A stretch of 64,000 nucleotides of DNA, from assembly GCA_037200125.1 (NCBI GenBank), contig JBBCGS010000006.1, positions 124,001-188,000 of the forward strand, read 5' to 3'. This document shows, piece by piece, positions 50,901-58,980 of this stretch (position 1 is its first letter; each line of letters begins with the position of its first letter). This DNA is from JADGHX01 sp037200125 (GTDB lineage: Bacteria; Pseudomonadota; Gammaproteobacteria; Steroidobacterales; Steroidobacteraceae). The notes under the pieces were generated by a model, which ran no database searches, was not told where the DNA came from, and saw nothing but the letters and a program-made list of their open reading frames with translations. The position numbers were made by a program, and so were the translations under genes.

Positions 50901-51349
50901 TCGACACGGCCTCCAGCAAGGCGAATCGCAACGGTACGCGAGTTCGTAAACTCGTATTCGAACGACGTGCCGGCCAAGAGCTGGTCTAGCGCCGCAGCGG
51001 GCGTCAGACTACCGACTACGCGTGGTGCCCAAAATTCGGCGGTTCCGTCAGTGGGCATCATCAACTGGAGGCCGGACTGCTGCGTGAATTGCATCAGTGC
51101 CCGATCAAGCGAGGAGGCATCTATATCGAAACTAACCTCTCTTCTCAAAACCTCTCGAGCCTCAACTGGCCCGACGCCGGCAATCACCGTATGTATCAGT
51201 AGAACCAATCCGACATAGGTAAGGATCTTGCGAAACCGGCAGATGACGTCATGACTGGGCGAGCGAAATCGTGAGAAGCGCGGATGTCGATCACCGAGAC
51301 CAGATGGACAATCCTTGAAACCTTCCTCACAGCTGACCATCGCTCTCAT
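47933..51349 (-). CDS. large TonB-dependent receptor with STN domain
   Basis: 1138 residues. The long N-terminus before the signal segment (ILTYVGLVLLIHTVIAGVGP) suggests the real start may be internal. STN domain: VSFDIDASSLDRALMQFTQQ, SGLQLMMPTDG, YEFTNSRTVAIRL. Plug: EILVKGSRTMNVDVVRTEDD, INLRGLSAGETLILVDGRRS, AIERIEVLPSSASAIYGGAA. The barrel ends RLSLNKKF with terminal Phe. Although it has an STN domain, no FecR or sigma gene is next to it. It faces the repeat gene tail to tail, with the S9 hydrolase beyond. Importer of a peptide fragment is the natural reading, since receptor plus S9 isopeptidase is a known lasso uptake pair. Lower GC than the other receptors here. Confidence 0.92.
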   Translation of the reverse strand: MRAMVSCEEGFKDCPSGLGDRHPRFSRFRSPSHDVICRFRKILTYVGLVLLIHTVIAGVGPVEAREVLRREVSFDIDASSLDRALMQFTQQSGLQLMMPTDGTAEFWAPRVVGSLTPAAALDQLLAGTSFEYEFTNSRTVAIRLAGGRVESSLVSDSSARSASAYRRFGVDGESASEEAVARSDEPTGPVGATDKAANSKRGIPEILVKGSRTMNVDVVRTEDDVQPYTILGSRQIEQSGAATTEDFLKRQLTMNAAVKTNAQAYGSSNGTVSSINLRGLSAGETLILVDGRRSASVNISQFLNSSGTQPDINGIPLSAIERIEVLPSSASAIYGGAALGGVVNIVLKRRFDSGDFSLSYDNTFNGSAPVRTVNGSYGFGLDQAGTQVFVGGQFSEAGQLSLGDREKLLNDGKSAILTNGPSYLYAAGAPFSGAVTNISSSPAFDFSRFPACSLGPAGFSGCITTPNLVLRDGRSIGSPITSVSRGAGNNVADGLLVNSGKYNLDLSLGTGAYGLHNPFGTAPRTKSIFTTLRQPLFKDIQLFAEFSINVNEGTATYNPIPDSLYQVPASSPINPFRQSVTITIPSIEEATQSTRSATKSATAGILVPLVFGWTSELDYTWSKNSFRFTSVGTDVTALNAALAVGTINPFVDTASAPLNLGVFLAPQSYAGDSTLNDVSLRASGEIGSAPGGAITLTVGLGHRKEGNGDARAVQDYPLTPENRIDAVYFGRSQSTESLYLEALLPLVSARNQVSAVRELDLQVAGRSERYTVYNGTAYEYFSPISSQASNPPKGVRETVRYSSTNPTVGLKYAPVRDIAFRASYATAFLPPTPTQLLANPTPICGAPCQTITDPSTGLSYLVDFTGGGNPNIRPQTSRSWSFGIIWEPRQMGLEGLRINLEHYRIVQPDYITSPTLQQVVGDSTLSSRVTRDPVSSLITKVDLSYLNASEYRTGGWDLKSSYRKVTPIGTLGFRLAGTVIDKDLRQFAVDSPFLEYAGFPNDGGEIKIKSNASLEWSQRGWTAAWTASYYSSYRQAYSAGSPLALRNPDFKAPVVAAQGGASIPSQTYHDIFLSYEFRSLEAAPALGEKMLSDLTLQVGVNNVFNSAPPFDAYNRPYFYSPLGDPRLRSYRLSLNKKF

Positions 51350-51689
51350 AGTTTTTCTGATCCTCGTATGCTTTTTGCGCTCATCTCAGTTGGCCGTCGC
51401 CACACATTGCACGAACAACGCTTGGCCGGGAATTGACCAGAAGGTCGCTGCGCGGCAGCTTGGCACTTCTGCAGTCATTCTCTAACGAGAGATTCGCTAA
51501 CCTTAACAAAGCTGGGAAGGTCTCAATTTGCTGCTGTCAACAAGAAGACGACAGGACGGGATATTTCCGTTATGTACTTGGATTATCAGCGTCTGTAGGC
51601 GCGCAAAATCGCATCCTGGGAGGGCAGCCTCGCTTCCCTTTTCAGCAACCAGATGTTCAGACCGAATCTGCGGCACCGCTATGCTTCGC
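51350..51689. other. 340-bp gap, no gene seen
   Basis: This lies upstream of the receptor gene (-) and before the IS630 remnant. It should contain the receptor promoter. Only short unsupported frames occur. Confidence 0.45.
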
Positions 51690-52642
51690 GCTCCCCATGC
51701 GTGTGCCCTCGTGGCCGCGTGATGTACTGCGCGATTTTCAGGTATTGATACGAGCCGTGGCCTGGGAAGGAAAAATTCGGAGCGCCGGCTGGAGGCTGGC
51801 GGCATCAAGCACATCGCGACAGTGGGCCAGCGTGGTCGGCGCCGCCAGCTCTTGGATGTCCAGTTGGAAGAGCTGGCGCAGCTGCTGAAGGGCGGAGCGA
51901 TTGCGGCCGGATATGCGAACGAGTTGTGGACGCTGCTGCGGATTGCCGCGTTGATCGAGGCGCGCTTCGGTGTTCGTCTGACGCCCGGCGCGGTGTGGAA
52001 GACGCTGCGGCATATGGGTTGGAGCGTACAGCGGCCTGCAGGCCAGGCACGCCAGCGCGATGAGCAGGCCATCTCGACCTGGAAGAAGAAAAGGTGGCCG
52101 GCGCTAAAAAATAGCGGCGCGGCAGGGGCGAACCATCGTCTTCATCGACGAGTCGGGTTTGTCCGAACGACCCTGTCGCGCGCGGACCTGGGCTCCACGG
52201 GGCGAAACCCCGGTTCTTCAATACAGCTTCAGCTGGAAGCAGCTCTGGGTGATCGCCGGAGTGAGCTTCACCCGCTTCTACTTTCGGCTCTTCGCCGGTG
52301 CGATCCGCAGCCCGCAGATCGTGCAGTTCCTGAAGGCGCTCTAGGAGCTGATCGGCAAGAAGCTTCTGATCATCTGGGATCGCCTGCAGGCGCATAAATC
52401 CTCGTGCGTGCGCTCGTTGAGCAGCTCAACGGCCGCATCGCTCTCGGGTACCTGCCGGTCTACGCCCCGGAGCTCAATCCGGTGGAATGTGCATCTGGGG
52501 TTATCTGAAATCCCATGAGATGCCGAACTTCTGTGCCCGGGATCTGGCGCACTTGAAACACGCTGCCCGATCGAGGCTGCGATCGATGCAACGTCGCACG
52601 ACTCACGTCGCTGCCTTCTGGAAGCAGGCTGAGTTGTTTTGA
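51690..52642 (+). pseudogene. IS630-family transposase remnant with several frame breaks
   Basis: The N-terminal helix-turn-helix/linker is readable from about 51762 (GLGRKNSERRLEAGGIKHIA, then GYANELWTLLRIAALIEARF, GVRLTPGAVWKTLRHMGW). The frame then shifts near 52110 into the DDE domain (FIDESGLSERPCRARTWAPR, GETPVLQYSFSWKQLWVIAG). A TAG stop follows after QFLKAL near 52344, then further shifts lead to LPVYAPELNPVE and WGYLKSHEMPNF, ending at TGA 52642. All IS630 landmarks are present but no continuous protein is possible. It marks the right edge of the lower-GC block. Terminal inverted repeats were not identified. Confidence 0.9.
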
Positions 52643-52729
52643 GGGCGTCACCCATTTAGTGAAGCCTCAATAATAGCCAGGTATGAAGTCCTGGCTCAGC
52701 CGCCCGACAGCTCGCAGTAAACGAAACCC

Positions 52730-54325
52730 TCACGGCGTAATCTTGATCTCAAACGTCTTGAACGGCCAATCCCACCGCCACGGCCTCCACTCCCGCGGCC
52801 CCTCCCTCTCCGGAATCCCCACCGTCCATCCCCCATACCCCGCAGCATCGAAATACTTCACCTTCTCCACCACCTGATACCGCACTTCCGTAACCCACTC
52901 GCTGTCCTCAGAAGGCTTCGACGCGACGCCTACTTCCTTCACTTGCGGCGCCGGATCCTTCTCATGCCCTCGAAGCGCCTCCGTCAGCACCCGCGCGCCG
53001 CGGGTCCGCGCACCGCCCGCCCTGGCCCCGATCAACTCCGCCACCGTCGCCATCACATCCGCACTGCTAGCCGGCACGCGGCTCACCACCTTCTTCTGAA
53101 AATCCGGCCCCCGCGCCGCCATAAAATTGGACGTTACCGCCCGATTCATCGCCAGATGAAACGTCTCCCCGGAATCCTGCACCGTGTCCGCCACCGTCCA
53201 CGTGCACACCATCGGCCGATCGCAGTCCGCGCTCAACGACGCAAAGCTCACCACGATCGCGGGTTTCCGCGACCTCTCGCGAAAGCCCAGATGCTCGACA
53301 GGAAGCGCCCCCCGCACCCGCCCCAGCCGCATTTCATCCACGAACAGGCCGCCCACATAGTCCTGCTTGAACAGCGCATCGAGAATGATCCCCGCACGCC
53401 GCCGCGCTTCCACCGTCGGAATATCCTCGGGCAGATGGATGAGGTCATACCCGCCATGCGCCTCAATCGTGGCGTACGGAACCTCCGGGTCCACCGCGAT
53501 GATCGCGTCCCCACGTGAGGGGTACTCCCCCGACGTGTAGTCCACGATCTTCCCGGGGTCGTTCGGGTCGAACAGCACCACGCCGGCATCCGCCACCTGC
53601 AGCGCATCCACGATATCGATCGCCAGGAACCCCGGTGGCAACTGGTCTCGCTCCCGCGCCTTGCCCGCGTACTGAAGGGAGACGCTGGACTTGCTCGCTT
53701 TCCACACCGAGGAGAAGCCGTGCTCCGCCGCCACCACGATGTTGGTGGTCTCGAAGAGGTCCAGCGATTGGAGCGCCTTCTCCAGGGTGGCTAGCGCCCC
53801 ATCCACCTCGAACAGCGCGAGCATCGCGGCGGGAGGGTCGTCTCTGGAATCGCGCGAGCTCGCGCTGTCGGCATCAGCGGGAGGCTCGAGCACCGGCAAG
53901 GCGAGTCTGTAAACGAGCAGGAACGGCTTGCCGCGCTTCTTGAGCTCGGGCAACACCTCCTGCGCGATCTCTTCGACACTTGCGCTATGCACCGCAACGG
54001 GCGCGTCCTCTGGCGGCGGCGCGCTATCCGCAGCTACTGGGTCGCCGATGCGCACACTCGAATACCCCGTCGGGGCCACGAGCGAGTCGACCGCAGCGCC
54101 CGCCAGTTCCTCGGCTGGGAACCCGGTGTGACTATTGATGAAGTACACCCCTTGTGCTCGCAACCGCGCGAGCGCTGGCGCCGTCATTGGATCCACAACC
54201 GCGGCCGCCAGTGCTTCCGGCACTAGCACGATGAAGTTGTGTTGCTCGGCAGCGAAGGTGGGAGCGCTGACGGCCAGCGCGATTAATGCAGCGCGACAGC
54301 ATCGAAACAGCTTCGTGAAGGACAT
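52730..54325 (-). CDS. exported alkaline-phosphatase-superfamily (phosphodiesterase-like) protein
   Basis: 531 residues with signal peptide (RAALIALAVSAPTFA). Fold landmarks of the alkaline phosphatase/nucleotide pyrophosphatase group: APALARLRAQGVYFINSHTG (Thr as possible nucleophile), TNIVVAAEHGFSS (normally D-H-G; here E-H-G), and an Ala/Ser-rich C-terminal metal region with HGGYDLIHLP. The first metal-binding Asp expected after the first strand is not obvious (FIVLVPEALAAAVVDP), so activity is uncertain. It stands alone on the minus strand between the IS630 remnant and a divergent + gene set. The substrate is unknown. Confidence 0.75.
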   Translation of the reverse strand: MSFTKLFRCCRAALIALAVSAPTFAAEQHNFIVLVPEALAAAVVDPMTAPALARLRAQGVYFINSHTGFPAEELAGAAVDSLVAPTGYSSVRIGDPVAADSAPPPEDAPVAVHSASVEEIAQEVLPELKKRGKPFLLVYRLALPVLEPPADADSASSRDSRDDPPAAMLALFEVDGALATLEKALQSLDLFETTNIVVAAEHGFSSVWKASKSSVSLQYAGKARERDQLPPGFLAIDIVDALQVADAGVVLFDPNDPGKIVDYTSGEYPSRGDAIIAVDPEVPYATIEAHGGYDLIHLPEDIPTVEARRRAGIILDALFKQDYVGGLFVDEMRLGRVRGALPVEHLGFRERSRKPAIVVSFASLSADCDRPMVCTWTVADTVQDSGETFHLAMNRAVTSNFMAARGPDFQKKVVSRVPASSADVMATVAELIGARAGGARTRGARVLTEALRGHEKDPAPQVKEVGVASKPSEDSEWVTEVRYQVVEKVKYFDAAGYGGWTVGIPEREGPREWRPWRWDWPFKTFEIKITP

Positions 54326-54768
54326 CCCTTTCCCCTTTCCTGATGGTTGTTGTCGATTGGAGCAGGAAGTAACGAGCCAACTGCGTTTTGGTTTATACGC
54401 GCGCTGTTTGCCTCTTGCACTACTCCACTCGTTGGGATGCGTATGCGCGGAAGCGAAGTCGACTTCCGTTGCGTTGAAGTCGCTTCAGTCTCGACGGAAG
54501 CTCTCTAGTCCTGGCGGAAGTTCTCACCCCGCGGTTTATCTAACTTTCCCCGCGTGGGAAGTTGCCCCTTGTGCGAGGGAAGTTGGTTCTTTCTCAAGGA
54601 CCCTATTTATTTCCAGTGGAAGCTGCTTCCGCGTCAATCGCAATCTTTTTTGATACGGGTGTGTAAACCGGTCGCGCATAACGTCGTTCATGCCGCCCGA
54701 GAGAGCGCCAATGTGGCCAGGGTGGCCACACTCTCTCGAACATCGTAATCACACGAAAAGGAACATTT
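54326..54768. promoter_or_regulatory. 443-bp divergent region with phased GGAAG repeats and palindromes
   Basis: No gene. Five direct GGAAG(T/C)T copies start at 54495, 54515, 54556, 54577 and 54618, with spacings of 20, 41, 21 and 41 bp, near whole helical turns. A further GGAAG lies at 54448, next to the perfect palindrome GAAGTCGACTTC (54454-54465). A compound inverted repeat occurs at 54699-54737. This looks like a multi-site operator for the small gene set starting at 54769 or the phosphatase gene on the other side. Confidence 0.6.
54699..54737. promoter_or_regulatory. compound inverted repeat upstream of the gene at 54769
   Basis: Inner arms GTGGCCA (54713-54719) and TGGCCAC (54723-54729) around GGG; outer arms GAGAGAG (54699-54705) and CTCTCTC (54731-54737). 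It ends 31 bp before the GTG start, so it could be an operator or a 5'-UTR hairpin. Confidence 0.6.
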
Positions 54769-55152
54769 GTGAGTGCAATCGATATCTACGTAAAGGCCGT
54801 TGTGGTCCTGGACGCCTGGTCGGAAAGGCGCCCTGACAAGACCTTCTTCGGCATGGCTGTCGACGACTTCCGCAAGATCGTCGATCGGAGTTCGGCGGCG
54901 AGAGCCGAGGTCGCCGCGCTCGAGGGCCAGGTGCGTGAGGCTCTGAAGCGGCGCGACGCCGCGGACGAGATCACACGTCGTGCCGTCATTCGCGTCGTGA
55001 ACGGGGTGAAGGGCGACCCCACCGAAGGCGAAGACGGCGAGCTGCTGCGCGTGATGGGCTATGTGCCGCATAGCGCCCGCGGCAGCATCATGAGCGCGGC
55101 TCGCCGGAACAAGGCGAAAGCCGCAGCGAGTGATCGTGAGGCCGTGGGCTAG
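54769..55152 (+). CDS. hypothetical protein, helical
   Basis: 127 residues from GTG 54769, seven bases after AAAGGAA. No signal peptide or membrane segment. A charged helical middle (AARAEVAALEGQVREALKRR, DAADEITRRAVIRVVNGVKG) suggests a coiled coil, followed by a basic C-terminus (GSIMSAARRNKAKAAASDRE). Family not recognised. First of a run of small + genes and preceded by an elaborate palindrome/repeat region. A weak terminator hairpin follows at 55167. Confidence 0.7.
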   Translation: MSAIDIYVKAVVVLDAWSERRPDKTFFGMAVDDFRKIVDRSSAARAEVAALEGQVREALKRRDAADEITRRAVIRVVNGVKGDPTEGEDGELLRVMGYVPHSARGSIMSAARRNKAKAAASDREAVG

Positions 55153-55166
55153 CCGCTAGCCCCATT

Positions 55167-55197
55167 GGCTCCGCTGCACAGGCGGCGGAGCCTTTCT
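55167..55197 (+). terminator. Rho-independent terminator-like hairpin
   Basis: GGCTCCGC (55167-55174) pairs with GCGGAGCC (55185-55192), followed by TTTCT. It lies 15 bp after the stop of the 127-residue gene. The T-run is short. Confidence 0.55.
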
Positions 55198-55226
55198 ACT
55201 CAAACATGCAGCGAAGGAGTGTTGAC

Positions 55227-55454
55227 ATGTCTCGCAACGTTTATCACGTGACGCCGGTTGGCGATGCCTGGGGAGTGCGCCGTGCACGCCGCATCCGTTC
55301 GGACAGCATCCATCTTCTCAAGACAGACGCCGTCGCTCGTGCGAAGCGCCTGGCAAAGGCCGCATCGCTCGGGCAGGTGAAGGTGCACGGGCGCAATGGA
55401 CGCATCCAGACCGAATTCACCTACGTGGAGGATTCTCGCAGCTCGCGAGGTTGA
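55227..55454 (+). CDS. DUF2188-family small protein
   Basis: 75 residues from ATG 55227, with AAGGAG upstream; an earlier ATG at 55206 lies before that site. The family pattern is visible: NVYHVTPVGDAWGVRRARRI, then DAVARAKRLAKAASLGQVKV, then HGRNGRIQTEFTY. DUF2188 proteins are short alpha/beta proteins of unknown function, common on plasmids and accessory regions. Confidence 0.85.
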   Translation: MSRNVYHVTPVGDAWGVRRARRIRSDSIHLLKTDAVARAKRLAKAASLGQVKVHGRNGRIQTEFTYVEDSRSSRG

Positions 55455-55740
55455 GGGTGCCGCAGCCGGCCCACTTCGTCGTGTTCAGCGAAGAGCTCAT
55501 TGGCGTCTTACCTCCGCGCCGATGAGCGGGGCCGGTAGCACAGGTGGCGGCGGCGTCGAGGGACTGACGTCGCCGCCATTTCTCGATCAACGCACTCGCT
55601 CAGCCGTCGCTGTCGCATGCCTTCGATGTCGACAGACCTCGGTTTGCGGCAGATCGCGCGTGCTGCACCGGCTGCATTTCTCGACAATCGCAACAAGCAT
55701 GCACCTCTTCAACAAAACCGCACCGGCGTACGCTCGCCCC

Positions 55741-55968
55741 ATGTCAAAACCCGACCGATTCAAGGAAGAAATCAGCTGGCTGAAGGCATTCGGCAGCGTG
55801 CTGTTGGCAAGCGGCATATCGTTGTGCGTGTGGCTCGTACAAAACTACGCCACCCTCAGCCACTCCGCGTTGCTCGCATCGATCTGCGGTTTGTTCGTCT
55901 TCGCGACCGGCATTGTCGCCATCATCGTCCGGCTGTATCGTTGTTTCAAAATTCTGGAGGCGCTATGA
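55741..55968 (+). CDS. small membrane protein
   Basis: 75 residues from ATG 55741. After a charged start (MSKPDRFKEEISW) come two membrane segments (FGSVLLASGISLCVWLVQNY; LLASICGLFVFATGIVAIIV) and a basic end. Its stop overlaps the next ATG (ATGA). Family not recognised. Confidence 0.65.
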   Translation: MSKPDRFKEEISWLKAFGSVLLASGISLCVWLVQNYATLSHSALLASICGLFVFATGIVAIIVRLYRCFKILEAL

Positions 55969-56102
55969 AAGACTGGATCATTACGTTCGCCATCATCTAC
56001 AACACGTTCATGGTCATGAGCCTGGGTATTCCGTGCCTGCTGCTCGCGCGGGATGATCGGCGGGAAGCGAAGCGCAAGGCGCAGACCGCGCCTGCTGCGT
56101 GA
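55965..56102 (+). CDS. very small membrane protein
   Basis: 45 residues from ATG 55965, coupled by ATGA to the previous gene; GGAGG lies seven bases upstream. One membrane segment (WIITFAIIYNTFMVMSLGIP) and a charged cytoplasmic tail (RDDRREAKRKAQTAPAA). Possibly a two-protein membrane unit with its neighbour. Family not recognised. Confidence 0.65.
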   Translation: MKDWIITFAIIYNTFMVMSLGIPCLLLARDDRREAKRKAQTAPAA

Positions 56103-56201
56103 CGCTCGCCATTCTTTGAAGATGAAGAGATGAAACGGTGCCCACCGGTGCTACCAACACCGGCGGACACCTGAACATGAAAACCTAAGAAGGAGGTCCC
56201 C

Positions 56202-56306
56202 ATGTCTATCGCCAGCTTACCTGCAAAGCCCCTTCCTGAAGTAGACCCGGCACCGCGCGAACCGAGGCGCCTGGGCAGCACAACTCCCGCAGCGTTGGTC
56301 CACTAA
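56202..56306 (+). CDS. 34-residue Pro-rich peptide
   Basis: ATG 56202 is preceded by AAGGAGGT, the strongest ribosome-binding site in this part, with proper spacing. The product starts MSIASLPAKPLPEVDPAPRE and ends RLGSTTPAALVH. No Cys, no membrane segment. Function unknown. Confidence 0.5.
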   Translation: MSIASLPAKPLPEVDPAPREPRRLGSTTPAALVH

Positions 56307-56404
56307 CGCACCACACGGGTTGATGCCCTGCTCCGCTGCGCACGTGTGCGCGCGCTGCGTAAATCGCGTGCGTGTGCACGGTCGGCTACTTTCAGGAGAA
56401 GATC

Positions 56405-57007
56405 ATGGATGTCGTTTCATCCGAAGGCGCCTCAGCGCCCGCTGCGGCCGTGCTTCGCGCGCGGCCTTCTCTTCCGACAGTCTGTCGCTTCGCGCGCGCA
56501 ACGTGTAGACGCACTGCGCTGCGGGTGGAAGCCTCGCACCTCAGCACACACACGCAGCTCGAGCTGCCTGCGATGCCTCCACGCATAGAGCGCGAGAAAC
56601 CTCTCCCACGTCACAAGCGCATTCCGCCGCCCATGCATTTGATGGCAGACCTAGAATCCACGGGGGGCTACCGGCCCAGGGGTGAAGACACCGCATCGGC
56701 ACCCGTGCTCTATACGGCTGATGCCTGCGGCTTCCGACGCGCAACGGATCGCGAGATCTTCGTGAACGCTCACGAGCTGTTCAAGGAACGATTCCGCGCG
56801 GGGCTGCCGGTCACGACGTATCCCGAGCTGTTGCGCAGCTTTCTGCAGGCGAAGATCGGGTGTCAGCAGTGCTGCGTATTCCTCGCGCTGTTCGTTACGC
56901 GGGATGAGATGTTGATCCAGGTTGCGGAGCTGTTCCGTGGCACCTCGAGTTACGTCAACTCGATGGTGTTGCAACAGGTTGATGCCGGTAGCCCACCGGT
57001 ATTCTGA
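56405..57007 (+). CDS. RadC/JAB-like protein lacking the zinc-binding end
   Basis: 200 residues. The ATG at 56405 is preceded by AGGAGAAG. The C-terminal part resembles the start of the RadC JAB domain: CCVFLALFVTRDEMLIQVAE followed by LFRGTSSYVNS (compare E-LF-x-G-T-x-x-S in RadC). It stops before the HxH...D zinc motif, so a metallo-activity is not expected. The N-terminal 60 residues are basic and low in structure. RadC-like genes are frequent in integrative elements. Its 3' end overlaps the convergent endonuclease pseudogene by 53 bp; truncation by a rearrangement at this point is plausible. Confidence 0.65.
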   Translation: MDVVSSEGASAPAAAVLRARPSLPTVCRFARATCRRTALRVEASHLSTHTQLELPAMPPRIEREKPLPRHKRIPPPMHLMADLESTGGYRPRGEDTASAPVLYTADACGFRRATDREIFVNAHELFKERFRAGLPVTTYPELLRSFLQAKIGCQQCCVFLALFVTRDEMLIQVAELFRGTSSYVNSMVLQQVDAGSPPVF

Positions 57008-58027
57008 AACGCTCTCGCAGACCCTCGAGATGTTCTTGCGTCTCCTTGTCTATCGGCGACGGACCCACGATCCATAGCGCATTGAAGTCAGGCGAACCAG
57101 GCCAATACGCGTACTCAAGTAGCTGGCCCAGCGCCTCACGCACGCAATCGCGCGGAGCAAGCGCCGTCTTTATTTCGAGAACAGCTCGTAGCCGTCGTGC
57201 AACCGCACAATGACATCCGCAGGACGTCCGGCGGACGTCACTCCCTCGCAGCTCACGTTATCGCGCCCATGCGCCGCAGCCAGAGAATCATAGAGCGATT
57301 GCTGCATCTGGTAATGGATACGCGTGACGTCCGTCTCTTGCATTGCCTTGCGTGTACCCACTTGTCCGCCACCCGGCGTGGGAGGTCGCGGACGAAAAAC
57401 GAACTCCTTCGATCCGGTGGTCGATGCACCCCGATTCTGCACGAGGGAGGTCGCGATTCTGAATAGCTCCAGGTCCTCCGGCTCGGTGAATACGAGACGG
57501 AGGCGTTTCGTCGGATTCCCTGAGCCCGTTGCCTCTGGACTGCGACCGGTTGCGGCGGCCGCGCCCGTAATGTCCCACGTAGCGCAATCAGATCGCTTAC
57601 AGCGCGGAGGCGGAATGGATAGCTCTGGCCGCCGGAGCGTGATGCGTCTTTGATCGCTGGGCAGCCCACGCGTTTCCGCCGAGTCGATGACAATGTCTTC
57701 GATTGAAGCATCCAGGTCAGCAAGCCCCCGAAGCAGCGCTTCCAGTCCCGCGACGTAGTCCGTGTTCCGATCCGGACCCCGACTCTCGACCAGCACAAAT
57801 TCTGTTTCTTCGTTGCGTCCGACCGAGAAGGTTGCGTTGAGCTCAGCGACATTCATCAACTTGGTCGCGAACTCGAATCCTCGCTCCACAAGCAAGCGGA
57901 ATATCGTTGATGACTCACCTCCCGTGAACTCGCCTGACGACAGGACGCGACCCAGCGGCCGTCGCGCCGCCAACGCGATAATGGCTTTAGGCGGAAACCG
58001 CTTGTATCCGTTTACGAGCAAGTCCAA
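56955..58027 (-). pseudogene. PD-(D/E)XK endonuclease-like gene with one frameshift
   Basis: Two frames join at about 57165-57180. The upstream frame ends DVIVRLHDGYELFSK and stops; shifting by one base gives LEIKTALAPRDCVREALGQL, then LEYAYWPGSPDFNALWIVG. Joined, this makes the nuclease core D...(x)n...E-I-K. The N-terminus (GYKRFPPKAIIALAARRPLG, LSSGEFTGGESSTIFRLLVE) resembles the head domain of ScoMcrA-type modification-dependent nucleases. The start is uncertain (TTG 58027); the frame runs upstream towards the duplicated Uma2 region without a good start, so the 5' end may also be lost. A sequencing error at the shift is possible. Confidence 0.7.
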
Positions 58028-58103
58028 CGCGGATGCACCCCTGAGAGAGGTCGATAACTCACACTCGTTGAACGCTCGAAGTATAACTGCGCGGCTCGCT
58101 AGC

Positions 58104-58900
58104 GCACGAGCCTGCCAATGTTGTCAGCCGAGCACGCCTCGCGGATACCGCTGCACGGTCTCGCTGGGGAAGCTGCATTTCTCGACGAAAACACCACGAA
58201 TGCCCCTCCAAAGTCGATGCCTCGACGGAGCACACTCCGCTCGCGGATGAGGTCATCCGCGAATCATCGTAACCACGCCCGCTGTCGCGTAGACTGAACT
58301 CTTCCGGGGATTTCCGCATGAGCGTCGCAATGGAAGACTGGCCGCGTCGGCATCGCATTACGGTCGACGAGTATCACCGCATGGCGGAGAGTGGCTCGTT
58401 TGCGCCGGATGCGCGGGTCGAATTGATCGACGGAGTGATCATCGACATGCCCCCGATTGGAAGCCCGCACGCCGCAATAGGCAGTCGACTGGAAGCTTTG
58501 CTGGGTCAGGCCGTTGCCGGCCGGGCGATTGTTCGCTGCCAATGGCCCATACATCTGGGGGACGACTCAGAGCCCCAGCCGGACCTCGCTCTGGTCTTGC
58601 CGCGCGACGACTTCTATGAAAAGCGGCATCCCACCCCCACCGACACTCTACTCGTGGTCGAGGTAAGCGCCACAACGCTGGGCGATGACCTGTGGCAGAA
58701 GATGCGGCTCTACGCCCGCCATGGCATCACCGAGTATTGGGTTGTGGACGTCACGAACCGTCGGCTGCATGTGTTCCGTCAACCGGATGGCGCCGGCTAC
58801 GAGCGAACCTCATCCAGTGACCGACCCGGCGCAGTCGAGATCACCGCGTTGTCCGGCGTATCGGTTGACCTCTCATCGCTCTTCCACGCCGGCTGACGCA
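58104..58900 (+). repeat. tandem duplication, copy 1 (upstream region plus Uma2 gene)
   Basis: About 795 bp that recur at 58981-59776 with an offset of 877-878 bp. The 200-bp non-coding upstream part is especially well conserved, including ATTTCTCGACGAAAACACCA and GCTGTCGCGTAGACTGAACT. The coding part has diverged more. Confidence 0.88.
58318..58896 (+). CDS. Uma2-family (DUF820) restriction-endonuclease-fold protein
   Basis: 192 residues starting MSVAMEDWPRRHRITVDEY. Family landmarks: MAESGSFAPDARVELIDGVI, the PD-(D/E)XK-type acids in EPQPDLALVLPRDDFYE and LLVVEVSATTLGDD, and QKMRLYARHGITEYWVVDV. Uma2 proteins have a nuclease fold; their biological role is unclear, and they are frequent in cyanobacteria and some proteobacteria. 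This is copy 1 of a tandem pair; the upstream region is duplicated too. Confidence 0.9.
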   Translation: MSVAMEDWPRRHRITVDEYHRMAESGSFAPDARVELIDGVIIDMPPIGSPHAAIGSRLEALLGQAVAGRAIVRCQWPIHLGDDSEPQPDLALVLPRDDFYEKRHPTPTDTLLVVEVSATTLGDDLWQKMRLYARHGITEYWVVDVTNRRLHVFRQPDGAGYERTSSSDRPGAVEITALSGVSVDLSSLFHAG

Positions 58901-58980
58901 ATACACTCGGCAATCGCGCGATTCTGGCGGGAAACGGGCTCGGCTTTCGTCCGCTCGCGCCGGCATGGTGGTTAGCGCTG

